From Oscillospiraceae bacterium (GTDB lineage: Bacteria > Bacillota > Clostridia > Oscillospirales > Ruminococcaceae): 39,067 nt of DNA. Positions 1 through 8,582 of the stretch are shown here, piece after piece. The notes under the pieces were generated by a model. That model searched no databases. It was not told where the DNA came from and was given only the letters and a program-made list of their open reading frames with translations. A program made the position numbers and the translations under genes. Every line of letters starts with the position of its first letter. The stretch's first letter is position 1. Where the stretch lies: NCBI GenBank assembly GCA_017396665.1, contig JAFQLH010000013.1, forward strand, positions 1-39,067. The letters are read 5' to 3'.

Positions 1-303
1 GTATATGAGGCAGTTGTCACCGATTTCTGCAGTTTCGCCAATTACTACACCTGAGCCATGGTCGATAAGAAGTCCTTTTCCTATAGTAGCGCCTGGGTGT
101 ATTTCAATTCCTGTTAAGAATCTTGCGAACTGAGAAATAAGTCTTGCAACAAAAAACAGCTTCTTCTTATAGAACATATGGGCAATTCTATACATCCAGA
201 CTGCATGCAGTCCGGAATAGGTCATGAGGATTTCTATTGTACCTCTGGCTGCCGGGTCTCTTTCTCTTATAGACTGAATATCTTCCCTGATTTTCTGAAG
301 CAT
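1..303 (-). CDS. cysE: Serine O-acetyltransferase CysE (C-terminal part outside the window)
   Basis: This enzyme transfers an acetyl group from acetyl-CoA to L-serine, giving O-acetylserine for cysteine synthesis in the cytoplasm. The 101 visible residues start at an ATG at 303 preceded by TAAGGAGG. They show the CysE alpha-helical N-terminus ([19 protein letters not shown]), then the beginning of the left-handed beta helix with [22 protein letters not shown], which contains the catalytic-site His/Asp region. The gene continues past position 1, so the hexapeptide-repeat C-terminus cannot be inspected. A cysteine T-box sits immediately upstream, which fits the assignment well. A serine acetyltransferase paralogue is the only realistic alternative. 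Confidence 0.9.
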   Translation of the reverse strand, partial: MLQKIREDIQSIRERDPAARGTIEILMTYSGLHAVWMYRIAHMFYKKKLFFVARLISQFARFLTGIEIHPGATIGKGLLIDHGSGVVIGETAEIGDNCLIY

Positions 304-584
304 TCTGACCATCCTCCTTAAAAAATATAAAATGCCTCCAAGGCGATATTTCGCCAAGGAGGCAGCTTTCTACTGCGGTTCCACTCCGTTTTATACTTAA
401 AGGCTAAAACCTTTTTGTCGTTAACGCCGACCTACGAAAACAGATACTTACTTTCCCTGTTTCTGCCTGAGCCAAGCTCACAGCAGCCGCACTTCACAAT
501 TGTGTTTCCAGGCGTCGCACCACCCCGCCATTCTCTGAAGAAAAAGAACAAATGCTACTCTGACTGCCAGCATTTAATATATCA
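304..584 (-). promoter_or_regulatory. T-box leader, cysteine-specific, controlling cysE
   Basis: On the minus strand the leader of cysE contains the T-box core GAGTGGAACCGCAG (373-386), which is the conserved sequence that pairs with the uncharged tRNA acceptor end. It is followed by an intrinsic terminator at 334-363. Upstream, Stem I features are visible: an AGAGA motif near 534, and a TGC triplet at 489-491 in the context GAAG-TGC-G, where the specifier codon is expected. TGC is a Cys codon, matching the downstream gene. The expected behaviour is antitermination when uncharged tRNA-Cys accumulates. The core and terminator are read directly. The exact Stem I folding and the specifier are inferred. 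Confidence 0.88.
319..363 (-). terminator. Attenuator terminator of the cysE T-box
   Basis: A long perfect inverted repeat (GCCTCCTTGGCGA / TCGCCTTGGAGGC around a short loop, 334-363) is followed on the minus strand by a T-rich run at 319-333. It lies directly after the T-box core, so it is the regulated terminator of the riboswitch. It ends just before the cysE ribosome binding site. Confidence 0.88.
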
Positions 585-590
585 TATGCA

Positions 591-619
591 AGTATATCAT
601 ACTTTGCTCGAAATTGCAA
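591..619 (-). promoter_or_regulatory. Sigma-A promoter of the T-box/cysE transcript
   Basis: Minus strand TTGCAA (614-619), 17-bp spacer, TATACT (591-596). A start near 584 places it just ahead of the T-box Stem I and just downstream of the pgsA stop codon at 627. Confidence 0.6.
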
Positions 620-626
620 GCACAAT

Positions 627-1190
627 TTATTTTTCCGGATTGATATAATCCTTATAGGCATAGACATAGGTTACGCCTGAAATGATTGTAAGGACAGTAC
701 ATATCCAGATAATAATTTCGTTTATTATAAAGAAGTTGAAATCGATAGCGAATATATCGACAAGGAAAAACTCGATTGCCATAATCACGCCGATTGCCGC
801 CATTGTTGAGGCTGTTTTAAGCTTGCCCCAGATACCTGCAGGAACTACGACGCCCTCGCCTGCTACTACGAGTCTGAGTCCTGAAACGACAAATTCCCTT
901 GTCAGTATTATAAACACTGCAACGACGTCTATCCATCCCTTTGCACAAAAACACAGGACAGCTGCCATAACAAGTATCTTATCTGCAATTGGGTCTAAGA
1001 ACTTTCCGAAGTTTGTGATAAGATTATACTTTCTTGCAAGTCTTCCGTCAATGAGGTCTGTAATTGCAGCTACGCCGAACACCAAGCCACCCCATAATAT
1101 ATTGAGTGGTATAGCGTCGCACAGCATAAAAAACATAAACACAGGCACAAGAACGACTCTCATTGCGGTAAGTTTATTAGGTAAATTCAT
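627..1190 (-). CDS. pgsA: CDP-diacylglycerol-glycerol-3-phosphate 3-phosphatidyltransferase PgsA
   Basis: This membrane enzyme makes phosphatidylglycerol phosphate from CDP-diacylglycerol and glycerol 3-phosphate, the committed step to phosphatidylglycerol and cardiolipin. Its 187 residues carry the full CDP-alcohol phosphotransferase signature: D45, D48-G49, A52-R53, G62, D66 and D70 in DLIDGRLARKYN followed by GKFLDPIAD. These Asp residues bind the divalent cations. Several hydrophobic helices (roughly residues 13-42, 73-95 and 150-180) fit a multi-pass membrane protein. The gene starts 18 bases after the rimO stop, so the two are probably cotranscribed. Length is normal for the family. Confidence 0.93.
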   Translation of the reverse strand: MNLPNKLTAMRVVLVPVFMFFMLCDAIPLNILWGGLVFGVAAITDLIDGRLARKYNLITNFGKFLDPIADKILVMAAVLCFCAKGWIDVVAVFIILTREFVVSGLRLVVAGEGVVVPAGIWGKLKTASTMAAIGVIMAIEFFLVDIFAIDFNFFIINEIIIWICTVLTIISGVTYVYAYKDYINPEK

Positions 1191-1208
1191 AAGTCTCGCC
1201 TTTCCGAT

Positions 1209-2537
1209 TTATTCTACTGCTGTTCCGATGAGGTCATAGTCCATAACATCATCAACAGCGACCTTTACATATTCGCCAACTCTGAGCTTTCTTTCGCTTG
1301 AGAAGAATATTTTTCCGTCTATTTCAGGAGCATCGGCTGAGCTTCTTCCGAAATAGCATTCGGCATATCTGTCGAAGCCTTCAGTTACTACTTCTACCTG
1401 CGAGCCTATCTTCTTCTCATTTATATCAAAGCTTATGAGCATCTGCTCGTTCATGATAGCGTCATTTCTTGCTTCCTTAGTTTTAAGGTCAATCTGTCCG
1501 TCAAGCTTTTCTGCAGGTGTTCCTTCTTCAGCAGAATACGAGAAGCAGCCAAGCTTATCGAACTTCATATCCTTGACAAACATTGAGAGCTCCTCAAACT
1601 GCTCCTGCGTTTCTCCGGGGAAGCCTGTAATGAGCGTTGTTCTCAGTGTAACATCAGGAATAATGCTTCTTATCTTTTCTATAAGTGCTCTGAGTGATTC
1701 ATTATCGCCCTTTCTGTTCATACGCTTGAGAACTTCACCGTTACAGTGCTGGATAGGAATATCGAGGTATTTAACGAGCTTTTCTTCGCTTGCTATTGTA
1801 GTAAGAAGCTCATCAGTAATTCTTTCAGGGTAGCTATAGAGTGTTCTTATCCACTTTATGCCGTCAATCTTACATAGCTCCTTGAGAAGCTGTGCGATTT
1901 TGGGTTCGCCGTACAAATCAGTACCGTAATAGGTTGTATCCTGTGCAACGACGATAAGCTCAGTTATTCCGACCTTTGCAAGCCACTTCGCTTCATCTAC
2001 GATACTTTCGATAGTTCTGCTTCTGTACCTTCCTCTTATCATAGGAATTGCACAATAGGTACAGCAGTTGTTACAGCCTTCGGCAATTTTGAGGTATGCA
2101 TAATGCTCTGTTGAAACGATTCTGCGGCCGTCGATACACAGCTTATCCTTATCATCAAAAGCGTTTACGCTTTCATTATCCGCAAGGACACGTCTGATAA
2201 TTTCGCAAAGCTGTTCATTACATCCGATACCCACAACGGCATTGACCTCAGGGATTTCCTTAAGGATTTCCTCCTTGTATCGTTCAGCAAGACAGCCTGT
2301 TACTATAACAGCCTTTATTCTGCCCTCATTTTTAAGTGTACAGAACTCAAGGATTGTATCGATAGCTTCCTGCTTAGCTGTTTCGATAAAGCCACAGGTA
2401 TTGACAATCACGACATCAGCGAGGGCTGCGTCTGGTACAATCTCATATCCGTCTTCTCTTAAATTATAGAGCATATGCTCAGCATCTACAAGGTTTTTCG
2501 GACAACCAAGTGAAACCATTCCAACTCTAGTAGCCAT
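1209..2537 (-). CDS. rimO: Ribosomal protein S12 methylthiotransferase RimO
   Basis: A radical-SAM iron-sulfur enzyme that methylthiolates a conserved Asp of ribosomal protein S12. The N-terminal UPF0004 domain starts VGMVSLGCPKNLVDAE. The radical SAM cluster motif CNNCCTYC (CxxxCxxC) follows the phrase KIAEGCNN, and a C-terminal TRAM domain is present. I place the start at the ATG at 2537 (MATRVGMVSLG), as in other RimO proteins, giving 442 residues. A GTG at 2561 is in frame but overlaps the Shine-Dalgarno sequence. The Shine-Dalgarno GGAGG (2561-2565) is 23 bases from the ATG, with a hairpin occupying 16 of them (see findings). A good promoter lies at 2585-2613. Confidence 0.93.
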   Translation of the reverse strand: MATRVGMVSLGCPKNLVDAEHMLYNLREDGYEIVPDAALADVVIVNTCGFIETAKQEAIDTILEFCTLKNEGRIKAVIVTGCLAERYKEEILKEIPEVNAVVGIGCNEQLCEIIRRVLADNESVNAFDDKDKLCIDGRRIVSTEHYAYLKIAEGCNNCCTYCAIPMIRGRYRSRTIESIVDEAKWLAKVGITELIVVAQDTTYYGTDLYGEPKIAQLLKELCKIDGIKWIRTLYSYPERITDELLTTIASEEKLVKYLDIPIQHCNGEVLKRMNRKGDNESLRALIEKIRSIIPDVTLRTTLITGFPGETQEQFEELSMFVKDMKFDKLGCFSYSAEEGTPAEKLDGQIDLKTKEARNDAIMNEQMLISFDINEKKIGSQVEVVTEGFDRYAECYFGRSSADAPEIDGKIFFSSERKLRVGEYVKVAVDDVMDYDLIGTAVE

Positions 2538-2544
2538 AACACAC

Positions 2545-2560
2545 TGCCGAAAACTCGGCA
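2545..2560 (-). promoter_or_regulatory. Hairpin between the rimO Shine-Dalgarno and start codon
   Basis: Minus strand TGCCGA-GTTT-TCGGCA, a six-base-pair stem with a four-base loop. It sits directly after the GGAGG at 2561-2565 and ends seven bases before the ATG at 2535-2537. Folding would bring the ribosome binding site to a normal distance from the start. Sequence and spacing are seen; the function is inferred. Confidence 0.55.
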
Positions 2561-2584
2561 CCTCCGAAATAAATCTTACTCTTA

Positions 2585-2613
2585 ATTATACTTTATTATG
2601 ATGAAAAGGTCAA
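2585..2613 (-). promoter_or_regulatory. Sigma-A promoter of rimO-pgsA
   Basis: Minus strand TTGACC (2608-2613), 17-bp spacer, TATAAT (2585-2590). It lies in the gap between the recX stop and rimO, so rimO-pgsA can be transcribed independently of recA-recX. Confidence 0.75.
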
Positions 2614-2616
2614 GAG

Positions 2617-3237
2617 CTAATCTTCAAAATCAAACTCAAACTGCTCGAGTGCATCCTTGACATCGGAAAAAGAATACCCGAGTCTTACGAGTGCTGCTTT
2701 CACCTTTTCCAGCGATTTTCTGTCGCTGATTTTTCTTGCGTACTTAGCTTCGATAAGCTCCACAAGACGCTCCACAGCCGTTTCCTTATACGGAAGCAAT
2801 GCTTCTTCGATAAAGCTTCTGTCGAGGCCTTTAAGACGCATTTCCTGGACACATCTGTAATAGCCGTAGCCCTTTACCTCGACAAGCTTTCTTGCATAAT
2901 TCACAGCATATCGCTTATCATTTATAACGCCTATTTCGATAAGCCTTGACATTACGTCAAAGCATATCTGTTCGGGATAATTCTGCTCAAGCTTTTTAAA
3001 CAGCTCTGTATACGAATAGTCCTTGAAGTCCAGAAGATACAGGGCTCTTTCCTTTGCTGTACGCAATTTATTGGCATAGACTATATCCTCCCACGCAGAA
3101 GCAGGCACACTCATACCTGCTTTCAGGTGGTATTCACAGATAATATCTATATTGAGATACTCCTTCTCCTCTTCCTCTGAAAAGGAGATACAGTATGTAT
3201 TGCCCTTATACTTTTCGATTGACTCAATCTTTTTCAT
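2617..3237 (-). CDS. recX: Regulatory protein RecX
   Basis: RecX binds and modulates RecA filaments. The 206-residue protein has the helical three-repeat character of the family, with YALDFKDYSYTELFKKL-like and RLIEIGVINDKRYAVNYAR segments (approximate residues 65-125). The second of these is the typical RecX core, and VKGYGYYRCVQEMRLKGL follows it. It starts five bases after the recA stop codon on the same strand, the classic recA-recX arrangement, so the two are cotranscribed and RecX is made in lower amount. The N-terminal ~50 residues, rich in Glu, are less conserved. No catalytic residues are expected. Confidence 0.9.
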   Translation of the reverse strand: MKKIESIEKYKGNTYCISFSEEEEKEYLNIDIICEYHLKAGMSVPASAWEDIVYANKLRTAKERALYLLDFKDYSYTELFKKLEQNYPEQICFDVMSRLIEIGVINDKRYAVNYARKLVEVKGYGYYRCVQEMRLKGLDRSFIEEALLPYKETAVERLVELIEAKYARKISDRKSLEKVKAALVRLGYSFSDVKDALEQFEFDFED

Positions 3238-3242
3238 AAAGC

Positions 3243-4418
3243 TTAGAGGTCAACAGGAGCAAACTCTTCAAAATCCTCGTCTGCGTTTATGAGGACATCC
3301 TTATTCACTGCCGTTGCTGCTGTAGCGGAGCTTTTAGCTGCTGCTGCGATTGCGGCATCCTTAGCAGTCTTTTTGCTATCCATTACGACTTCGGAAGACC
3401 TTGCGATTACCTGGTCCTCGATTTCCTTCATAAGCTCAGGATTTGCAACGAGGAAGTCCTTTGAGTTATCTCTGCCCTGTCCGAGCTTCATATCCTTATA
3501 GCTGAACCAAGCGCCGCCCTTCTTTACGATACCGAGCTCAACAGCGAGGTCTAAAAGCTCACCGTCACGGGAGATACCTTTGCCGTAGATGATATCAAAT
3601 TCACACTCCTTGAAAGGAGGGGCAACCTTATTCTTTACGACCTTACACTTTGTTCTGTTACCGAAGACCTCAGAGCCGTTCTTTAGCTGTTCCTGACGTC
3701 TTACTTCGATTCTTACAGAACTATAGAACTTAAGTGCACGTCCGCCGGGTGTTGTTTCAGGGTTTCCGTACATAACGCCGATTTTTTCTCTTACCTGGTT
3801 GATGAAGATTGCGACACAGTTTGACTTTGAAATTACTGCTGTGAGCTTTCTCATAGCCTGTGACATAAGTCTTGCAAGCTGGCCGACGTGTGTATCGCCC
3901 ATATCTCCGTCTATTTCTGCTCTTGTTGCCATAGCTGCGACAGAGTCAACAACGATACAATCAATAGCACCTGAACGCACGAGTGTTTCAGCAATCTGCA
4001 GGGCATCTTCACCGCTGTCAGGCTGAGAAACGAGGAGTGACTCAGTATCTACGCCGAGGGCACTTGCATATACAGGGTCGAGAGCGTGTTCAACGTCGAT
4101 AAACGCAACGTTACCGCCGAGCTTCTGTGTTTCAGCGATAATATGGAGAGCTACTGTTGTTTTACCGGAGCTTTCAGGTCCATAGATTTCAACAACACGT
4201 CCTCTTGGAACACCTCCTATACCGAGTGCCATATCGAGAGTCATTGAGCCTGTAGGAATTGCTGCAACGTCTAGAGCCTTTGTCTGTCCGAGCTTCATAA
4301 CCGCTCCCTTGCCGTAGGATTTTTCAATCTGTGCAATCGCACTTTCAAGAGCCTTCTGCTTCTCCTCATTTGACTTTGGAAGCTCGAGCTTCTTGCCTTC
4401 CTTCTTATTTGCTGCCAT
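3243..4418 (-). CDS. recA: Recombinase RecA
   Basis: RecA forms ATP-dependent filaments on single-stranded DNA, carries out strand exchange and promotes LexA self-cleavage. The Walker A motif GPESSGKT spans residues 80-87, followed by the [13 protein letters not shown] segment, the Walker B region [11 protein letters not shown], and the L2 loop with [22 protein letters not shown]. The 391-residue length is longer than the usual ~350 because of an Ala- and Lys-rich C-terminal tail ending in an acidic stretch ([11 protein letters not shown]), a common feature in clostridia. The start has an AAAGGATG ribosome binding site. I could not see a canonical clostridial LexA box in the 82-bp gap upstream. 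Confidence 0.97.
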   Translation of the reverse strand: MAANKKEGKKLELPKSNEEKQKALESAIAQIEKSYGKGAVMKLGQTKALDVAAIPTGSMTLDMALGIGGVPRGRVVEIYGPESSGKTTVALHIIAETQKLGGNVAFIDVEHALDPVYASALGVDTESLLVSQPDSGEDALQIAETLVRSGAIDCIVVDSVAAMATRAEIDGDMGDTHVGQLARLMSQAMRKLTAVISKSNCVAIFINQVREKIGVMYGNPETTPGGRALKFYSSVRIEVRRQEQLKNGSEVFGNRTKCKVVKNKVAPPFKECEFDIIYGKGISRDGELLDLAVELGIVKKGGAWFSYKDMKLGQGRDNSKDFLVANPELMKEIEDQVIARSSEVVMDSKKTAKDAAIAAAAKSSATAATAVNKDVLINADEDFEEFAPVDL

Positions 4419-4500
4419 AATATATTCATCCTTTCAAAGATTATTTTACAATACTATAATACCATATTCCGAGTAATATGTGGTGTCATTTTTTGTACAG

Positions 4501-5361
4501 TTAGTTTTCGCCTTTATAACCGTACACCACTCTGAAGATTCCGCAATAGTCCTTAACAAAACGCACATTCTCAAAACCGTGCTGGATAAGAATCTGAGAG
4601 ACATCTGTTTCCTGCCCCATACCGATTTCGTAGGCGAGCATACCGCCCTGCTTCAAAGTATTCTTCCACAGTCTTGTAATCTCTCTATAAAAGTCGAGAC
4701 CGTCTTCCCCGCCAAACAGAGCTGTCTGAGGTTCGAATTCGACTTCTGTCTGGAGTGACTGCATATCCTCTTTTGTAAGATACGGAGGGTTGCAGACTAT
4801 GAGGTCAAGCTGTGAAAAAGCATCTGCTGTTTCCTGCCTTAGAACATCGGCATTTAAAATCTTGACATCTGCGTCATTTAGCTTTATGTTCTGCTCAAGG
4901 TACTTTAGCGCATCCTTTGAAATCTCGACACAGGTCATATCACAGCTTCTGAGATTCTTTTGCAGGGCGACACCTATACATCCGCTACCTGCACACAGGT
5001 CAACTGCTTTTATGCTATTATTATTCTTCATTTTATCAAGAACAAGCTCTACGAGTGTTTCTGTATCCTGTCTTGGAATAAGCACACCGCTACCAACCTT
5101 AAACGGCATACCAAAGAACTCCCACTCACCTAACACATACTGTAGTGGTTGTCCGTCTATTCTTTTTCTGAGCATTTCGCACAGTGCTTCAGACTGCTCG
5201 TCTGACGGTTCTGTGTCTTTTATTCTCTCATACTGCACGCTTCTGTATTTTACGCCATATGCTTTTTCAAAGATACAGACAGCTTCAAAGTCGGCATTTT
5301 CTATATCGTTTGCATTTAAAAGCTTTTTTGCATTTTTAAGTGTGTCGAAAACAGTTACCAT
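4501..5361 (-). CDS. prmC: Peptide chain release factor N5-glutamine methyltransferase PrmC
   Basis: PrmC methylates the glutamine of the GGQ motif in release factors RF1 and RF2, raising termination efficiency. The 286-residue protein has an N-terminal helical release-factor-binding domain (about 1-90) and a Rossmann methyltransferase domain. That domain carries the SAM loop VDLCAGSGCIGVAL and the catalytic NPPY tetrapeptide in VCNPPYLTKED. Its start overlaps the last bases of the DUF1385 gene by seven bases, suggesting translational coupling. This DUF1385-PrmC pairing is common in clostridia. One substrate, PrfB, is encoded near the other end of the window. Confidence 0.94.
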   Translation of the reverse strand: MVTVFDTLKNAKKLLNANDIENADFEAVCIFEKAYGVKYRSVQYERIKDTEPSDEQSEALCEMLRKRIDGQPLQYVLGEWEFFGMPFKVGSGVLIPRQDTETLVELVLDKMKNNNSIKAVDLCAGSGCIGVALQKNLRSCDMTCVEISKDALKYLEQNIKLNDADVKILNADVLRQETADAFSQLDLIVCNPPYLTKEDMQSLQTEVEFEPQTALFGGEDGLDFYREITRLWKNTLKQGGMLAYEIGMGQETDVSQILIQHGFENVRFVKDYCGIFRVVYGYKGEN

Positions 5362-6323
5362 ACGTCTTCCTCTTTATTCTCAGGAATTACGGCTTCGATT
5401 GCCATAATCGCACATTCAATCTGGCTATCGTCAGGTTCTTTTGTAGTAATTCTCTGCACTGCAAGTCCGGGAGCTGAGAAAAGCTTTGTAAACCAGTTTT
5501 CATATTTTCCTGCAAGTCTTATAAACTCGTAGCCAATTCCGACGATAAACGGCAGAAGTGCGAGCTTACAAACAACTCTGAGGAATATATTATCCCAAGG
5601 GAGTCTGAGCACTGAGAATACTATAATGCTTATAAACAGCACGATAAAGATAAAGCTTGTACCGCATCTCGGGTGGAATCTTGTATGCTTTTTTACATTC
5701 TCAACAGTGAGCTCGTCGCCTGCTTCATAGCAAGCGATTGTTTTATGCTCTGCACCGTGATACATATATGTTCTTTTCATATCGGGCATAAGGCTTGTAA
5801 GCCACATATAAAAGATGAAAATTGCGATTTTCATTACGCCTTCGATAATTGTTTTTGCGACTGCACCAAGCTCTACAAAACGGCTTATGAGCTTTGTTGC
5901 ACCTGCAGGAGCGAGTGTAAACAGCACTATTGCCATAACTACGCCGAGAACTATTCCTATTGCTGAAACAATCGGCATAAGCTTATCTCCTAGCTTTTCC
6001 TCCAGCCATATTTCAAACTTCGAGGGGTTTTCCTCCTCAAGTCCCTGCACTGATTTATCGGCAGATTTCGAGAGGCACTTATATCCTTCGATAAGAGAAA
6101 TTGCGAAGTTGAAGATACCTCTGAGAAATGGTACTTTTCTATACCAAGGCATATTTGAACCGTTGTTTATTTCCCATGTTTCGAGGTCAAGCTCACCGCT
6201 TGGCAATCTGCACACCATTGCAGACTTATCGATACCACGCATCATAATGCCTTCGATGAGTGCTTGTCCGCCTATTTTGGATTTAAATTTACATGTTGTC
6301 TGCTTTGGGGTCTGGTTGCTCAT
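5355..6323 (-). CDS. DUF1385 family membrane protein (YqhQ-like)
   Basis: A conserved membrane protein of unknown function. It begins with the family signature KIGGQALIEGIMMRG, and has hydrophobic helices at roughly 120-145, 155-180, 215-240 and 245-270. The central motif YHGAEHKTIACYEAGDELTVENV is followed by HPRCGTSF, with conserved His, Glu and Cys that could bind a metal. I take the ATG at 6323 (MSNQTPK) because AAAGGA lies nine bases upstream. The in-frame ATG triplet at 6339-6347 has no ribosome binding site. The gene overlaps the histidine kinase 3' end by 35 bases and prmC by seven, so it belongs to that operon. No activity can be assigned. Confidence 0.88.
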   Translation of the reverse strand: MSNQTPKQTTCKFKSKIGGQALIEGIMMRGIDKSAMVCRLPSGELDLETWEINNGSNMPWYRKVPFLRGIFNFAISLIEGYKCLSKSADKSVQGLEEENPSKFEIWLEEKLGDKLMPIVSAIGIVLGVVMAIVLFTLAPAGATKLISRFVELGAVAKTIIEGVMKIAIFIFYMWLTSLMPDMKRTYMYHGAEHKTIACYEAGDELTVENVKKHTRFHPRCGTSFIFIVLFISIIVFSVLRLPWDNIFLRVVCKLALLPFIVGIGYEFIRLAGKYENWFTKLFSAPGLAVQRITTKEPDDSQIECAIMAIEAVIPENKEEDVW

Positions 6324-7815
6324 AGACAATTGTCCTTTCATCATCATTAGTCGTGATAAGCTCTACATTTACCTTATCTGATTTATCCTTAACCTTTGTA
6401 TCTGATTCCATCGGCGGGAGAGTAATCATAACAGTTGTTCCGACATTAAGCTCACTCTTAAGTGTAAGCGTACCACCGTGGAGATGGATAATTTCATCAG
6501 CAACGGCAAGTCCGATTCCCGAGCCTCTTCTAGTCTGATTTGCCTTGAAGAATTTTGCCTTTACCTTTGGCAGGTCTTCACTTGAAATACCGATACCTGT
6601 GTCAGATACAGATATAACAATATCATTTCCTTCAACATACGCTTCTACGGAAATCTTATCTCCCTCATCGGAATACTTGATAGCATTATCTACGATGTTA
6701 ATAAACACTTGTTTGATTCTGTTCTTGTCACCGTAGACAAACGGAAGCATTTCAGGTTCATAATAGTCGAGCGAGATACCGAGCTTCTTTGCTCTTTCCT
6801 GATAGATAAGGACTGTTTCTCCGAGCTCTGCAAGCACGTCCATTTTGGCTTTATTAAGCTTGAGCCTACCATCCTGAAGTCTTGAGAAGTCGAGCAGCTC
6901 TTCTACCATATTTGAGAGTCTTTCTGTTTCGCCTGTAATAACTCTCATACCCTTGATAAGAGTTTCCTTGTCATCGCTCATTGACATAAGTGTTTCACTC
7001 CAGCCTTTTATAGCTGTAAGCGGAGTACGGAGTTCATGTGACACAGACGAGATGAACTCATTCTTCATAGCTTCTGTATTTGCAAGCTCGTTTGCCATAT
7101 AGTTGATACTATCGCAAAGCTGTCCGAGCTCGTCGTCACTTTTCTTTGTAAGTCTGTCAGAGAAGTCACCTACGGCGATTTGTCTGATAAACGCATTAAC
7201 CTCACGCACAGGATTAACGATAGACCTTACGAAGAACTGGCCTGTGAAAATCATAAGAACGATGATTGCTGCAAAAAACAGAATCATTACGAGCACGATA
7301 ATAAGCACCTGTCTATCGATACTCTCAAGTGAAACGACCATTCTGACAGCCTGATATTCACTTCCGAGCGGTGCTATCATAGCGGTATAGGCGAGGACCT
7401 TTTCCCCTGTTGGCAGCTCATATATTTCTGTTGCTATACCGTTTTCGGAATTCTTGGCAACTTCAAAATCAGGAAGCTGAGTAATACCTTCGACAGAGAA
7501 GCCTGATGAAGTAACAGAGACATTTCCGTCTATATCGATTGCCATAAGCTCTATCTGACTTTTATACTCATAGTTTTCTACTATACTTCTTATTTCGCTG
7601 TTATAATTCGTCTGGGCATTGTTCGCAAATCTGTCTATTGCACTTGTAACTATACTCATTCTGTTTGCGACATACTGCTCGGCTGAATTGTAGTAGTAGT
7701 GGTTTACTACGAATGCTGCAACTATTGCAGTAATGAGCAGCATAACGATAACAACGCCCAGGATATTGAACAGCCATCTGTTTGTAATTGTATTTTGTCT
7801 TAGCTTCTTGAACAT
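6289..7815 (-). CDS. Sensor histidine kinase (WalK/ResE-like)
   Basis: This membrane sensor autophosphorylates on His and passes the phosphate to the response regulator encoded just upstream. The 508 residues show TM1 (about 17-38), an extracytoplasmic sensor region (about 40-168), TM2 (about 170-192), a HAMP linker (about 195-247), then HisKA with SSVSHELRTPLTAIK, where H260 is the phosphoacceptor. The HATPase_c domain has the N box VFINIVDNAIKYS, the G1 box VSDTGIGIS and the G2 box RGSGIGLAVADEI. A charged tail of about 40 residues follows. The sensor region has a PAS/Cache-like look but no ligand can be named. The partner gene is 41 bases away. Confidence 0.92.
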   Translation of the reverse strand: MFKKLRQNTITNRWLFNILGVVIVMLLITAIVAAFVVNHYYYNSAEQYVANRMSIVTSAIDRFANNAQTNYNSEIRSIVENYEYKSQIELMAIDIDGNVSVTSSGFSVEGITQLPDFEVAKNSENGIATEIYELPTGEKVLAYTAMIAPLGSEYQAVRMVVSLESIDRQVLIIVLVMILFFAAIIVLMIFTGQFFVRSIVNPVREVNAFIRQIAVGDFSDRLTKKSDDELGQLCDSINYMANELANTEAMKNEFISSVSHELRTPLTAIKGWSETLMSMSDDKETLIKGMRVITGETERLSNMVEELLDFSRLQDGRLKLNKAKMDVLAELGETVLIYQERAKKLGISLDYYEPEMLPFVYGDKNRIKQVFINIVDNAIKYSDEGDKISVEAYVEGNDIVISVSDTGIGISSEDLPKVKAKFFKANQTRRGSGIGLAVADEIIHLHGGTLTLKSELNVGTTVMITLPPMESDTKVKDKSDKVNVELITTNDDERTIVYEQPDPKADNM

Positions 7816-7856
7816 TGTATCGTCACCTGCCTTTCTTGCATTAGTTACAGAAATTA

Positions 7857-8564
7857 TTAGTTATTACTTGGAGCACTCCACTTATATCCGTATCCCCAGA
7901 TTGTAAGGATAAACTCCGGATTTGAAGGTTCCTTTTCGATTTTCATACGGATACGTCTTATATTAACGTCAACAATCTTATCGTCACCGTAATACGAATC
8001 TCCCCAGATATGATTTAAGATACTTGTTCTGTCCAGAGCAGTATTCTGATTCTTGAAGAAATACTCCATAATCTGATATTCAACCTGTGTCAGGTCAATC
8101 TGCTCATCGCCCTTATAGACAGTTCTGCTCTTGAGGTTGAGTGTAAAAGGTCCTGAAACTATTGTTGTAGAAGCTTCCGGCTTTGAATGAGTCATAGTAA
8201 CTCTTCTGCACACAGCGTCTACTCTTGCGATAAGCTCCGAGATAGAAAACGGTTTTGTTATGTAGTCATCGGCGCCTATCATAAGTGAGGAAACCTTATC
8301 CATTTCCTGCGACTTTGCTGAAAGCATAATGATGCCCATAGTTTCGCTCTTTTCTCTGAGTTTCTTACAAACCTGAATACCGTCTATTCCGGGCATCATA
8401 ATATCAAGCAGTGCTATATCAAAAGCACCGGAAGCATTCTCAAAGGCTGTTATTGCGTCTTCTCCGCAGTTTACGTCAACGACGTCATATCCGCTTCTTT
8501 TAAGGTTGAGAACGACAAACTCTCTGATTGAATCTTCATCTTCGCACACTAAAATTCTTTTCAT
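7857..8564 (-). CDS. OmpR-family response regulator
   Basis: The 235-residue transcription factor has a receiver domain (1-120) with the acidic pocket EDED at residues 8-11, phosphoacceptor D54 in LLDIMMPG, the conserved Thr/Ser (MLSAKSQ) and Lys (YITKPF). A winged-helix DNA-binding domain follows, with the recognition region ILNHIWGDSYYGDDKIVDVNIRRIRMKIE. It starts 18 bases after the lipoprotein stop and is followed by its kinase, so the three form one unit. The closest general type is WalR/PhoP/ResD. The target genes are not visible, though regulation of its own operon is likely. Confidence 0.93.
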   Translation of the reverse strand: MKRILVCEDEDSIREFVVLNLKRSGYDVVDVNCGEDAITAFENASGAFDIALLDIMMPGIDGIQVCKKLREKSETMGIIMLSAKSQEMDKVSSLMIGADDYITKPFSISELIARVDAVCRRVTMTHSKPEASTTIVSGPFTLNLKSRTVYKGDEQIDLTQVEYQIMEYFFKNQNTALDRTSILNHIWGDSYYGDDKIVDVNIRRIRMKIEKEPSNPEFILTIWGYGYKWSAPSNN

Positions 8565-8582
8565 AGCAATTACTCCTTAAAT

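Noticed and set aside
415..648. Plus-strand frame over the T-box
   Set aside because: Lies antisense to the T-box core and terminator. No ribosome binding site.
4419..4500. LexA (SOS) box upstream of recA
   Set aside because: I looked for a GAAC-N4-GTTC type palindrome and did not find one. A divergent box cannot be excluded.
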